DNA from: Croceibacterium_A sp035626815
GTDB lineage: Bacteria; Pseudomonadota; Alphaproteobacteria; Sphingomonadales; Sphingomonadaceae
Direction: 5' to 3'
NCBI GenBank assembly: GCA_035626815.1
Contig: DASPMY010000054.1
Span: 1-26,063, forward strand
Length of the DNA: 26,063 nt
Shown: piece by piece, positions 6,353 to 13,277 of the stretch
How positions within the stretch are numbered: the stretch's first letter is position 1
How the letters are laid out: each line of letters opens with the position of its first letter
The notes under the pieces: generated by a model
The model's input: the letters and a program-made list of their open reading frames with translations, nothing else
The model's database searches: none
What the model was told of the DNA's origin: nothing
Position numbers and translations under genes: made by a program

Positions 6353-7907
6353 GCCCTTCTACCTCACCACCGCGATCAATTATCCGAACGGCAGGCCGCA
6401 TATCGGCCATGCCTACGAGGCCGTCGCGGCCGACGCGCTCGCCCGATTCCAGCGGCTCCGGGGCCGTGAGGTTCGTTTCCAGACCGGTACCGACGAGCAT
6501 GGGCTGAAGATGGCCCAGAAAGCGCGCGAGCTGGGCATCGAGCCGCGCGTGCTTGCGGAAGAAATGACCGCCCATTTCCGCGAGTTGGACGATAAACTCA
6601 ACATCTCGTACGATCGCTTCATCCGTACCACCGAGGACGCACACCATCGCGCCAGCCAGGCGATCTGGCAGGCGATGGAAGCCAGCGGCGACCTCTACTT
6701 GGACCGCTACGAGGGCTGGTACTCGGTGCGCGACGAAGCCTATTACGATGAGAGCGAGCTGGTTGCCGGGGAAGGGGGCGAGAAGCTTTCCCCGCAGGGC
6801 ACGCCGGTCGAGTGGACGGTCGAGGAAAGCTGGTTCTTCCGCCTGTCGAAGTACCAGGCGCCGCTGCTCGCGGTGTACCGCGACAATCCCGGGTTCGTCC
6901 GGCCGGACACGCGCCGCAACGAGGTGATGCGCTTCGTCGAGAGCGGGCTGCGCGACCTGTCGGTGAGCCGGACGAGCTTCGACTGGGGCGTGCGGGTGCC
7001 GGGCGCCGAGGATCACGTGATGTACGTGTGGGTCGACGCGCTGACCAATTACTTGACCGGGGTCGGATACCCCGACGATACCGAGGCCTTTCGCAAGTTC
7101 TGGCCGGCCGATCTGCACCTGATCGGCAAGGACATCGTCCGCTTCCACGCGGTTTACTGGCCGGCGTTCCTGATGAGCGCCGGGCTGCCGCTGCCGAAGT
7201 CCGTTTTCGCGCACGGGTTCCTGCTCAACCGCGGGGTCAAGGAATCGAAGACGCTCGGCAACACCTCGGATCCGGCCGAGCTGGCCGACCGCTACGGGGT
7301 CGACACGCTGCGCTATTTCCTGCTGCGCGAGTTCACGTTCGGGCAGGACGGCAGCTGGTCGCACGAGGCCATCGTCAACCGCAACAACGCCGAGCTCGCC
7401 AATAGCTTCGGCAACCTGGCGCAACGGACGCTGTCGCTGATCTACAAGAATTGCGAGGGAATCCTCCCGCCGATCCTCAAGCAGACCGACGACGACCTGG
7501 CGTTGTTCGCGCTGGTCGACCGCGCGATCGGGCGGGACGTGCCGGCCGCCTACGAGCAGCTGGCCTTCTCGCAAGCGCTCGAAAGCTGGATGTCGGCGGT
7601 CTTCGCCTGCAACGCCTATATCGACGCGCAAGCGCCGTGGGCGCTGAGGAAGACCGATTTCGAGCGCATGCGCACAGTGCTGGCGACGCTCTACGTGTGC
7701 ATCGCCGAGCTCGCCGTCGCGGTCAGCCCGGTGATTCCTTCCGCCGCCGGCAAGCTGCTCGAGGCGATGGGCGTCGGTGAAGGGTTGCGCACTTTCGAGG
7801 GCATTCGCAGCACTTGGTACTCGCCCCTCGCCGAGGGCCACCATCGCATCGCGGCGCCGGTCGGGCTGTTCCCGCGGCTCGAGGCGCCGGACGAGGCCGT
7901 GGCTTGA
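6345..7907 (+). CDS. metG: Methionyl-tRNA synthetase
   Basis: Class I aminoacyl-tRNA synthetase (EC 6.1.1.10) that charges tRNA-Met for initiation and elongation. The product is 520 aa and lacks the C-terminal tRNA-binding (EMAP-like) extension of longer MetRS. The HIGH motif is exact (residues 19-22 in GRPHIGHAYE). The KMSKS loop reads KESKT (299-303), a variant met in this short MetRS group. VWVDALTNYL and DIVRFHAVYWPAFL are typical core segments, and the anticodon-binding helical domain follows, with NAYIDAQAPWALRK. ATG 6345 lies eight bases inside holB and the stop shares one base with the next start (TGATG), so expression is probably coupled to both neighbours. Confidence 0.97.
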   Translation: MAEPFYLTTAINYPNGRPHIGHAYEAVAADALARFQRLRGREVRFQTGTDEHGLKMAQKARELGIEPRVLAEEMTAHFRELDDKLNISYDRFIRTTEDAHHRASQAIWQAMEASGDLYLDRYEGWYSVRDEAYYDESELVAGEGGEKLSPQGTPVEWTVEESWFFRLSKYQAPLLAVYRDNPGFVRPDTRRNEVMRFVESGLRDLSVSRTSFDWGVRVPGAEDHVMYVWVDALTNYLTGVGYPDDTEAFRKFWPADLHLIGKDIVRFHAVYWPAFLMSAGLPLPKSVFAHGFLLNRGVKESKTLGNTSDPAELADRYGVDTLRYFLLREFTFGQDGSWSHEAIVNRNNAELANSFGNLAQRTLSLIYKNCEGILPPILKQTDDDLALFALVDRAIGRDVPAAYEQLAFSQALESWMSAVFACNAYIDAQAPWALRKTDFERMRTVLATLYVCIAELAVAVSPVIPSAAGKLLEAMGVGEGLRTFEGIRSTWYSPLAEGHHRIAAPVGLFPRLEAPDEAVA

Positions 7908-8683
7908 TGCTGGTCGATAGCCACTGCCATCTCAACTACGAGGGCCTGGTCGAGGACCAGCAGGCCGTGCTCGAGCGGGCGCGCGGGGCCGGGGTGGGGG
8001 CGTTCCTCAACATCTCCACCCGCCAGCGCGAATGGGACGCGGTCGTCGGCACCGCCGAGCGCGAGCCTGACGTGTGGGCCAGCATCGGCATCCATCCGCA
8101 CGAGGCCGAGCAGCACGCCGATCTGGGCGAGGGGGCGTTGCTCGCCGCGGCGGACCATCCCCGCGTCATCGCCATCGGCGAAAGCGGGCTCGATTACTAC
8201 TACGACAAGTCCGACCGCGCGGTGCAGCGCGAGCTGTTCCGCACGCACATCGCGGTATCGCGCCAGACGGGCCTGCCGCTGATCGTTCATACCCGCGACG
8301 CCGAGGACGACACGGCCGGCATCCTCGCCGAGGAGATGGACCAGGGCCCGTTTCCGGCGCTGATCCACTGTTTCACCGCGTCCGCCGATTTCGGGCGCCG
8401 CATGCTGGAACTCGGCCTGACGATCTCGCTTTCGGGAATCGTGACCTTCAAGAACGCCCGCGAGCTGCAGGAATTCGCGCCGGAGATTCCGGCGAACCGG
8501 CTGCTGGTCGAAACCGACAGCCCGTTCCTCGCCCCGGTGCCCTACCGGGGCAGGACCTGCGAGCCCGCCTTCGTCCGCAGCACCGCCGAATTCGTCGCCG
8601 GATTGCGCGGCGAGAGCCTCGACGAGCTCGCCGCGAGCACCACGCGCAATTTCTACGCGTTGTTCGGGAAAGCCGCTCCGTGA
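7907..8683 (+). CDS. TatD family metal-dependent DNase (YcfH-like)
   Basis: The product is 258 aa. TatD proteins are TIM-barrel metal hydrolases with 3'-5' exonuclease activity on DNA; several act in DNA repair or turnover, and members have also been tested on D-aminoacyl-tRNA. The metal ligands are visible in DSHCHLNYE at the N-terminus, IGESGLDYYYD, VHTRDAEDD, HCFTASADFG and LLVETDSPFLAPVPYRG. ATG 7907 overlaps the metG stop by one base. Location next to tmk, holB and metG matches the YcfH branch, which sits beside tmk-holB in many proteobacteria. The stop overlaps the following GTG start (GTGA). Confidence 0.94.
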   Translation: MLVDSHCHLNYEGLVEDQQAVLERARGAGVGAFLNISTRQREWDAVVGTAEREPDVWASIGIHPHEAEQHADLGEGALLAAADHPRVIAIGESGLDYYYDKSDRAVQRELFRTHIAVSRQTGLPLIVHTRDAEDDTAGILAEEMDQGPFPALIHCFTASADFGRRMLELGLTISLSGIVTFKNARELQEFAPEIPANRLLVETDSPFLAPVPYRGRTCEPAFVRSTAEFVAGLRGESLDELAASTTRNFYALFGKAAP

Positions 8684-9447
8684 AGCTGGTGATGCTCGGC
8701 TCCGGCACTTCGACCGGCGTGCCGCGCATCGGCAATGACTGGGGCGAGTGCGATCCGAACGAGCCGAAGAACCGCCGCACGCGCGTCTCGATCCTGGTCG
8801 AAAGCGACGCCGGCACGCGGCTGCTGGTCGATACCTCGACCGACTTGCGCCAGCAGCTGCTCGACAACGGCATCGACAAGGTCGACGCGGTGTTCTGGAC
8901 GCACGACCATGCCGATCACTGCCACGGGATCGACGATCTGCGGCCGATGCGGTTCAACCGCAACGCGCCGCTGCCCGGCTTCGCCTCGGCCGAGACCGCG
9001 CGCAGCCTGCGTCAACGTTTCAGCTACGTGTTCGCCGGGCGATACGGCTACCCGACCATCGTCGGGCTCGAGACGCTGGACCTCGTCAAAATCCACGCCG
9101 GCTTCGCGATCGATTCGGTGGAGATGCCGCACGGGCCCGGCTTCAGCACCGGGTTTCGCTTCGAAGCGGACGGAAAATCAATCGCTTATGCGACGGACTT
9201 CAGCGAGATTACCGATGAGATGGTCGCCCTGTTCAGCGGCGTCGACATCCTCGTCACGGATTGCCTGCGCCGCGAGCCGCACCCGACCCACGCCAGCCTG
9301 GCCACGGCGGTTGAGTTGCATCGGCGCTGCAACGCGGGGACAACCGTGCTCAGCCATCTCGACAAGAGCATGGACTATGCCACGCTGTCGGCCGAAGTGC
9401 CGGCCGACGTGCTGGTCGGCTACGACGGGATGGAACTGACCGCGTGA
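8680..9447 (+). CDS. MBL-fold metallo-hydrolase (PhnP-like)
   Basis: The product is 255 aa. It starts at GTG 8680, overlapping the TatD-family stop; the next methionine would cut into the first beta strand (KLVMLGSGTSTGVP). The metallo-beta-lactamase signature THDHADHCHG and the later SLATAVELHRR, TVLSHLDK and VGYDGMEL segments place it with Lactamase_B_2 proteins similar to PhnP, which are phosphodiesterases. The early conserved block IGNDWGECDPNEPKNRRTR is characteristic of this subgroup; unlike E. coli PhnP it keeps only one cysteine here. The substrate is not known. Linkage to a TatD nuclease suggests a nucleic-acid or cyclic-phosphate substrate, but that is inference. Confidence 0.9.
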   Translation: MKLVMLGSGTSTGVPRIGNDWGECDPNEPKNRRTRVSILVESDAGTRLLVDTSTDLRQQLLDNGIDKVDAVFWTHDHADHCHGIDDLRPMRFNRNAPLPGFASAETARSLRQRFSYVFAGRYGYPTIVGLETLDLVKIHAGFAIDSVEMPHGPGFSTGFRFEADGKSIAYATDFSEITDEMVALFSGVDILVTDCLRREPHPTHASLATAVELHRRCNAGTTVLSHLDKSMDYATLSAEVPADVLVGYDGMELTA

Positions 9448-9614
9448 GCCAGTACGGCTGGGTTTCGATCATCGCGCTGACCGGATGGCTGGTGCTCGCG
9501 CTCGGCGCCTATCGCGCGCAGCGCGTCGGCGGCAAGCGTACGATGGTGATGGGGCTGACCTGGGGAGCGATCTTCCTGCTGGTCACGGCGATCTTCACGG
9601 CGATAGGGCGCTGA
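9444..9614 (+). CDS. Small two-helix membrane protein (56 aa)
   Basis: A 57-codon frame begins at GTG 9444, overlapping the MBL-fold hydrolase stop by four bases exactly as the other genes in this run overlap. It encodes two hydrophobic helices (VSIIALTGWLVLALGAY and GLTWGAIFLLVTAIFTAIG) joined by a short basic loop, AQRVGGKRT. By the positive-inside rule that loop would be cytoplasmic and both termini periplasmic. No family is recognised. Overlap with the upstream gene, the two clean hydrophobic segments and the lack of any competing frame make it a credible real gene. It ends the plus-strand run; a 50-bp AT-rich gap follows. Confidence 0.72.
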   Translation: MSQYGWVSIIALTGWLVLALGAYRAQRVGGKRTMVMGLTWGAIFLLVTAIFTAIGR

Positions 9615-9641
9615 GCTCGTTTCCACTCCACCCTATTTAAC

Positions 9642-9655
9642 ATAATATATATTAT
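9642..9655. promoter_or_regulatory. AT-only 14-bp palindrome upstream of mazG (promoter or operator)
   Basis: ATAATATATATTAT is a perfect palindrome made only of A and T in a genome segment rich in G and C. It ends 9 bases before the mazG ATG and offers several -10-like hexamers (TATATT, TATTAT). No Shine-Dalgarno sequence lies between it and the ATG. It may be the mazG promoter, an operator over it, or both. Confidence 0.5.
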
Positions 9656-9664
9656 CGTCCTGAT

Positions 9665-10423
9665 ATGTCCGAGCAGCTAGACCGCCTCCTCCGCCTCATG
9701 GCTATCCTCCGCCATCCGCAGAACGGCTGCGAATGGGACCGCGCGCAGCGCTTCGAGACGATCGTCCCGCATACGATCGAGGAAGCCTACGAAGTCGCCG
9801 ACGCGGTCGCCCGCGGCGACATCGCCGAAATCCGCGACGAGCTCGGCGACCTGCTGTTCCAGGTCGTCTTCCAGTCGCGCATCGCCGAGGAGGACGGCCA
9901 CTTCGCCTTCGACGACGTCGCCCGGTCGATCTGCGACAAGCTCGAAGCGCGCCACCCGCATATCTTCGCCGGCGCCGACCATCCCGGCGAGGCGCGCGAC
10001 GAGCGCTGGGAGGCGCTCAAGGCGGCCGAGCGGGCGCACAAGGGCGCAGCAAGCGCGCTCGACGGCGTTGCCCGCGCCTTGCCGGCACTGCTCCGCGCCG
10101 AGAAGCTGCAGAAGCGCGCCGCGCGTGAAGGATTCGACTGGCCCGACACGCAGGGACCATCGGACAAGCTGGCCGAGGAAATTCGCGAGCTGGCCGAAGC
10201 TTCGCCCGACAAGCGCCTGGAAGAAGCCGGAGATTTGCTGTTCGCGGCGGTCAACCTGGTGCGCGCCTACGGCATCCGCGCCGAGGAAGCGTTGCGCGCC
10301 GCCAACGACAAGTTCGAACGCCGTTATCGCGCGATGGAGCAGCTCGCCGGCGGAACCTTCGCCGAGCTGTCGCTCGATGAGCAGGAAGCGTTGTGGCAAC
10401 GGGTCAAGCGCGATGAAGGCTGA
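9665..10423 (+). CDS. mazG: Nucleoside triphosphate pyrophosphohydrolase MazG
   Basis: MazG hydrolyses (d)NTPs to the monophosphate and pyrophosphate, cleaning the nucleotide pool and, in E. coli, affecting (p)ppGpp levels. The product is 252 aa and has two tandem MazG helical domains, as in the E. coli enzyme. In the first, HTIEEAYEVADA and EIRDELGDLLFQVVFQ carry the acidic metal-binding E-E-x-x-E and E-x-x-D residues; the second has KLAEEIRELAEA and RLEEAGDLLFAAVNLVR. HPQNGCEWDRAQ near the start is the conserved entry motif (usually C-P-W-D; here C-E-W-D). There is no obvious ribosome-binding site before the ATG. It is convergent with the sulfotransferase gene, three bases between stop codons. 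Confidence 0.96.
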   Translation: MSEQLDRLLRLMAILRHPQNGCEWDRAQRFETIVPHTIEEAYEVADAVARGDIAEIRDELGDLLFQVVFQSRIAEEDGHFAFDDVARSICDKLEARHPHIFAGADHPGEARDERWEALKAAERAHKGAASALDGVARALPALLRAEKLQKRAAREGFDWPDTQGPSDKLAEEIRELAEASPDKRLEEAGDLLFAAVNLVRAYGIRAEEALRAANDKFERRYRAMEQLAGGTFAELSLDEQEALWQRVKRDEG

Positions 10424-10426
10424 CGG

Positions 10427-11185
10427 CTAGCGCCCGGCGTGGCGGTCGGCCCAGTCGCGGGCGCCCGCTTGCGACTGGCGCTCGATCGCCGGCACGGCGA
10501 TCGCCGCGGCGGGATCGAGGGCGACGCCGAGGTATGCGGCGACGCTGGCGATCGTCCGTTCCGGCTCGGCGAGCGCATCCTCGTACCATATCACCAGCGG
10601 GTCGACGCGCAAGTCGCGACACATCGCCGCCCACGCCGCTTCCTGCTCGGCGATGAGGCGTGCCCCGTGCTCCACCGCCGCGCTTGAATAAGCGGGCTCC
10701 GGCCGGTTCGCCGGCTCCTGCTCCTTGCGCCAGATTCCCGACAACAGCGCGCGGGCATAGGAAATGGCGTGAGCCGTCGCGTCGCGCCGGCGCAATTGCA
10801 CCATCCGCAGCGGCCGGCCGCGCGGGAACAGCGTGCGCATGACTTGCCCGACGAGCATCGGGTTGGCCTCGTTGAGCCACTCGAGCTGCATCGGAAAGGC
10901 CTTCAGGCCGAACACGCCGTTGGGCGACGTGCGGCGCTGCAAGACCGAGCGCCAGATCGCGCTCTGCGCCTCGGGAGAGCCGTGCGCCTGGCCGTAGGGC
11001 CCGGCCGGCTCGAAGTTGAGGTACTCGAGCGGAGCTCCGAGGCAGCCGGTCGCCCACAGCAAGTGGCTCACGAACGTGCTCCCGCTCCGCGGCACCGAGG
11101 CAAACAGGTAGGGCCGCTCCGGCGCCGGCTCACGCAAGGGGAAGTCGAATTCGGCTTCGTAGCCGGTCACAACGTGGTCGATCAT
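10427..11185 (-). CDS. Stf0-like sulfotransferase
   Basis: The product is 252 aa from ATG 11185; a GTG just before adds one residue. Sulfotransferases move sulfate from PAPS to an acceptor. The 5'-phosphosulfate loop is PRSGSTFVSHLL (from residue 32). GVFGLKAFPMQLEWL, LRRRDATAHAISYARAL (the 3'-phosphate-binding R...S pattern) and VIWYEDALAEPERTIASVAAYLGV fit the Stf0 family, whose best-known member sulfates trehalose in mycobacteria. The acceptor here is unknown; a sugar or glycolipid is a reasonable guess. It lies 48 bases downstream of hflX on the same strand, so it may be the last gene of the ntr-hfq transcript, although no functional link is known. Confidence 0.83.
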   Translation of the reverse strand: MIDHVVTGYEAEFDFPLREPAPERPYLFASVPRSGSTFVSHLLWATGCLGAPLEYLNFEPAGPYGQAHGSPEAQSAIWRSVLQRRTSPNGVFGLKAFPMQLEWLNEANPMLVGQVMRTLFPRGRPLRMVQLRRRDATAHAISYARALLSGIWRKEQEPANRPEPAYSSAAVEHGARLIAEQEAAWAAMCRDLRVDPLVIWYEDALAEPERTIASVAAYLGVALDPAAAIAVPAIERQSQAGARDWADRHAGR

Positions 11186-11233
11186 CACGCCGCGAGCATC
11201 GAAGCCGCGCGCTCGCCGGTCAAGGACCTCACC

Positions 11234-12511
11234 TTAGCCGTCCAGCGCCTCGAAGCGGCCCAGCTCCTTGTCGGTCAGGCGCACGTCGATCCGCCGTTGC
11301 GGGCCGCCCTCGCCGTCGCCCATGTCCTCTTCGGCGACGACTTCGCCGTGCCGGTGCAGCCAGGCGATGCGCGCCCCGTCGCTGGCGGGCACCGTGATGC
11401 GGTGCAGCCGGGCGCCGCTGGTCAGCAGGGCCCCGAGCCGCTCGCGCAGCCGCTCGAGGCCGAAGCCGGTGACCGCCGAAACCGCCACCACGTCCGGGTC
11501 GCCTTCGGCGAGCGCGGCCAGCTCGGTGCGCCGGTCGTCGTCGAGCAGGTCCCACTTGTTCCACAGCTCGACGATCGGCATCGCCTGTCCGGCGCCCTCG
11601 CCTTCGATCACTCCCAGGTCCGCCAGCACTTCGAGCACCTGGCGCTTCTGCGCCGCCGTATCCGGATTGGCGATGTCGCGCACGTGCAGGACCAGGTCGG
11701 CCGCGGTCACTTCCTCCAGCGTCGCGCGGAAGGCGGCGACGAGCTGGGTCGGCAGGTCCGAGATGAAGCCGACAGTGTCCGACAGGATGGCCTTGTCGAT
11801 TCCGGGCAGATCGATGGCGCGCATCGTCGGGTCGAGCGTCGCGAAAAGCAGGTTCTCGGCCATCACCTCGGCGCCGGTCAACCGGTTGAACAGCGTCGAC
11901 TTGCCGGCGTTGGTGTAGCCGACGAGGGCGATCGTCGGCCACGGCGCCCGCCCGCGCCGCTCGCGATGGAGCGCGCGGGTCTTGCGCACTTGCTCGAGCT
12001 CGCGGCGCAACTTGCCCATCCGCGCGCGGATGAGCCGGCGGTCGGCCTCGATCTGGGTCTCGCCGGGGCCGCCGAGGAAGCCGAAGCCGCCGCGCTGGCG
12101 CTCGAGGTGGGTCCAGCTGCGCACCAGGCGGCTCTGCTGGTAGTCGAGGTGCGCCAGCTCGACCTGCAGACGGCCTTCGGCGGTGGCCGCGCGCTCGCCG
12201 AAGATCTCGAGGATCAGCCCGGTGCGGTCGATCACCTTGCGCTTGAGCTTCTCCTCGAGATTGCGCTGCTGGATCGCCGACAGCGCGCCGTCGACGATGA
12301 CCAGCTCGGCCTGCTCCTGCTCGCACTCGGTGGCGATCCGCTCGATCTGGCCTTCGCCGAACAGCGTGGCGGCGCGCACCTCGCGCACCGGCACGATGAA
12401 GGCTTCGGCGACGACGATGCCGATCGCCTGGGCCAGCCCTCTGGCCTCCTCAAGCCGGGCCTCGGGGTCCTCCGCCTGGCGCTGGCGCCTGACGTCGGGG
12501 CACACGACCAC
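11234..12511 (-). CDS. hflX: Ribosome-associated GTPase HflX
   Basis: HflX is a GTPase that binds the 50S subunit and splits stalled or stressed ribosomes. The product is 425 aa from GTG 12511. The N-terminal HflX domain shows ATLFGEGQIERIA and IDRTGLILEIFGERA, followed by the Gly-rich GGFGFLGGPGETQIE and a coiled helix. The G domain has G1 GYTNAGKS (198-205), G3 DTVGFISDLP (from 245), G4 NKWD (about 312) and G5 SAVTGFG. The frame stays open and protein-like for 17 codons before GTG 12511, to a CTG at 12562 that overlaps the hfq stop and has a good ribosome-binding site, so the true start is probably 12562. It follows hfq directly, as in many proteobacteria. Confidence 0.95.
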   Translation of the reverse strand: MVVCPDVRRQRQAEDPEARLEEARGLAQAIGIVVAEAFIVPVREVRAATLFGEGQIERIATECEQEQAELVIVDGALSAIQQRNLEEKLKRKVIDRTGLILEIFGERAATAEGRLQVELAHLDYQQSRLVRSWTHLERQRGGFGFLGGPGETQIEADRRLIRARMGKLRRELEQVRKTRALHRERRGRAPWPTIALVGYTNAGKSTLFNRLTGAEVMAENLLFATLDPTMRAIDLPGIDKAILSDTVGFISDLPTQLVAAFRATLEEVTAADLVLHVRDIANPDTAAQKRQVLEVLADLGVIEGEGAGQAMPIVELWNKWDLLDDDRRTELAALAEGDPDVVAVSAVTGFGLERLRERLGALLTSGARLHRITVPASDGARIAWLHRHGEVVAEEDMGDGEGGPQRRIDVRLTDKELGRFEALDG

Positions 12512-12558
12512 GGCCCGCGCGCCGCGGGTGACTTCGCCTTCGATGTCGTCGTCGACTA

Positions 12559-13125
12559 TCAGGCTTCGTCGCCTTCCTCGTCGTCGAAGTCGGTCGTCAG
12601 GTCCACCGCCGTGGCCGGCTGGATGGTCGAGACCGCGTGCTTATAGGCCAGCTGCACGAAGCCCTCGCGCTCGAGCAGCATGCAGAACAGATCGTAAGCG
12701 GCGATCCGCCCCTGCAGCATGACCCCGTTGACCAGGAACATCGTCACCTGGACCTTGGCGTCGCGCACGCGCGAGAGGAACACATCCTGCAGCAGCCGCT
12801 GCTTCTTGCCGCCCTCCCCGCCCGGGCCGAATTGCGCCGCATCGACCGGCTGGCTGGGCATGATGGTCGAGATGGCGTGCTTGTAGACCAATTGGGACTG
12901 GCCGTCGCGCCGCAGCAGGATCGAGAAGTTATCGAACCAGGTGACGATCCCCTGGAGCTTGACGCCCTTGACGAGGAACATCGTCACCGGAGTCTTGTCG
13001 CGCCGCAGGTGGTTGAGGAACAGGTCCTGCAAGTTGGCGGTGCGCGCCGCGCCTCCGCCGGCGGCCGGCACAGGCGCGGCTTCGGGGGTGGCTCGCGGGC
13101 GCGCGGACAACGTCGCCTTGGTCAT
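12559..13125 (-). CDS. hfq: Tandem-domain Hfq RNA chaperone
   Basis: The product is 188 aa, about twice the usual Hfq, because two Sm domains are fused. A flexible Ala/Pro-rich N-terminus (1-30) precedes domain 1 (31-96, NLQDLFLNHLRRDKTPV to YKHAISTIMP), then a Gly-rich linker (97-109), domain 2 (110-176, LLQDVFLSRVRDAKVQV to YKHAVSTIQP) and an acidic tail DFDDEEGDEA. Both domains keep the proximal-face Gln-Asp and the Tyr-Lys-His residues. Domain 1 also keeps Phe64 (E. coli Phe39) and the rim pair Arg41-Arg42; in domain 2 these are Tyr144 and Arg121-Asp122. Hfq normally pairs sRNAs with mRNAs as a hexamer; three tandem chains could make a pseudo-hexamer. ATG 13125 has AGAGGAG at 8 bases. Confidence 0.97.
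   Translation of the reverse strand: MTKATLSARPRATPEAAPVPAAGGGAARTANLQDLFLNHLRRDKTPVTMFLVKGVKLQGIVTWFDNFSILLRRDGQSQLVYKHAISTIMPSQPVDAAQFGPGGEGGKKQRLLQDVFLSRVRDAKVQVTMFLVNGVMLQGRIAAYDLFCMLLEREGFVQLAYKHAVSTIQPATAVDLTTDFDDEEGDEA
12572..12578 (-). promoter_or_regulatory. Ribosome-binding site for the probable CTG start of hflX
   Basis: On the minus strand AGGAAGG ends 9 bases before a CTG (12562-12560) that shares bases with the hfq TGA stop. It lies inside the acidic C-terminal codons of hfq. The annotated GTG start at 12511 has no purine-rich site in front, so this site helps decide the start in favour of 12562. Confidence 0.5.
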
Positions 13126-13144
13126 TCAACTGACTCCTCTTGTT

Positions 13145-13183
13145 GGCGGCCGCTGGGCGCGGACCGCATTCTGGCGGCCGCTT
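13145..13183. repeat. Direct repeat with GCGGCCGC palindromes in the hfq leader
   Basis: TGGCGGCCGCT occurs at 13145-13155 and again at 13173-13183, 28 bases apart. Each copy contains the 8-bp palindrome GCGGCCGC. The pair lies 20-58 bases upstream of the hfq ATG, in the ntrX-hfq gap, where an operator pair or alternative RNA structure could affect hfq expression. Confidence 0.55.
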
Positions 13184-13197
13184 GCGTGAGCAAGCGA
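13180..13197 (-). promoter_or_regulatory. Hairpin in hfq leader
   Basis: CGCTTGC, four bases and GCAAGCG form a perfect 7-bp stem with a tetraloop. It overlaps the second GCGGCCGC repeat, so the stem and any repeat-repeat pairing would be mutually exclusive. It is transcribed in the leader of hfq if transcription comes from ntrX or from a promoter in this gap. Confidence 0.45.
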
Positions 13198-13239
13198 ACT
13201 GCCGAATCCTCCTCCGGAACCTACGGATTGCCCCATGCT

Positions 13240-13260
13240 TGCGCAAATCCCGTTTGCGCA
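13240..13260 (-). terminator. Hairpin 17 bases after ntrX
   Basis: TGCGCAAA, five bases and TTTGCGCA form a perfect 8-bp stem just after the ntrX stop. No T-run follows on the minus strand, so it is at best a weak or partial terminator; it may instead protect the ntr mRNA 3' end or serve as a processing site separating ntr from hfq-hflX. Confidence 0.4.
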
Positions 13261-13277
13261 GCGAGGTTCCCGGGAGC

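Noticed and set aside
10769..12646. 625-codon plus-strand open frame opposite the sulfotransferase and hflX
   Set aside because: It spans two real genes on the other strand and has only low-complexity, His/Ala/Arg-rich sequence.
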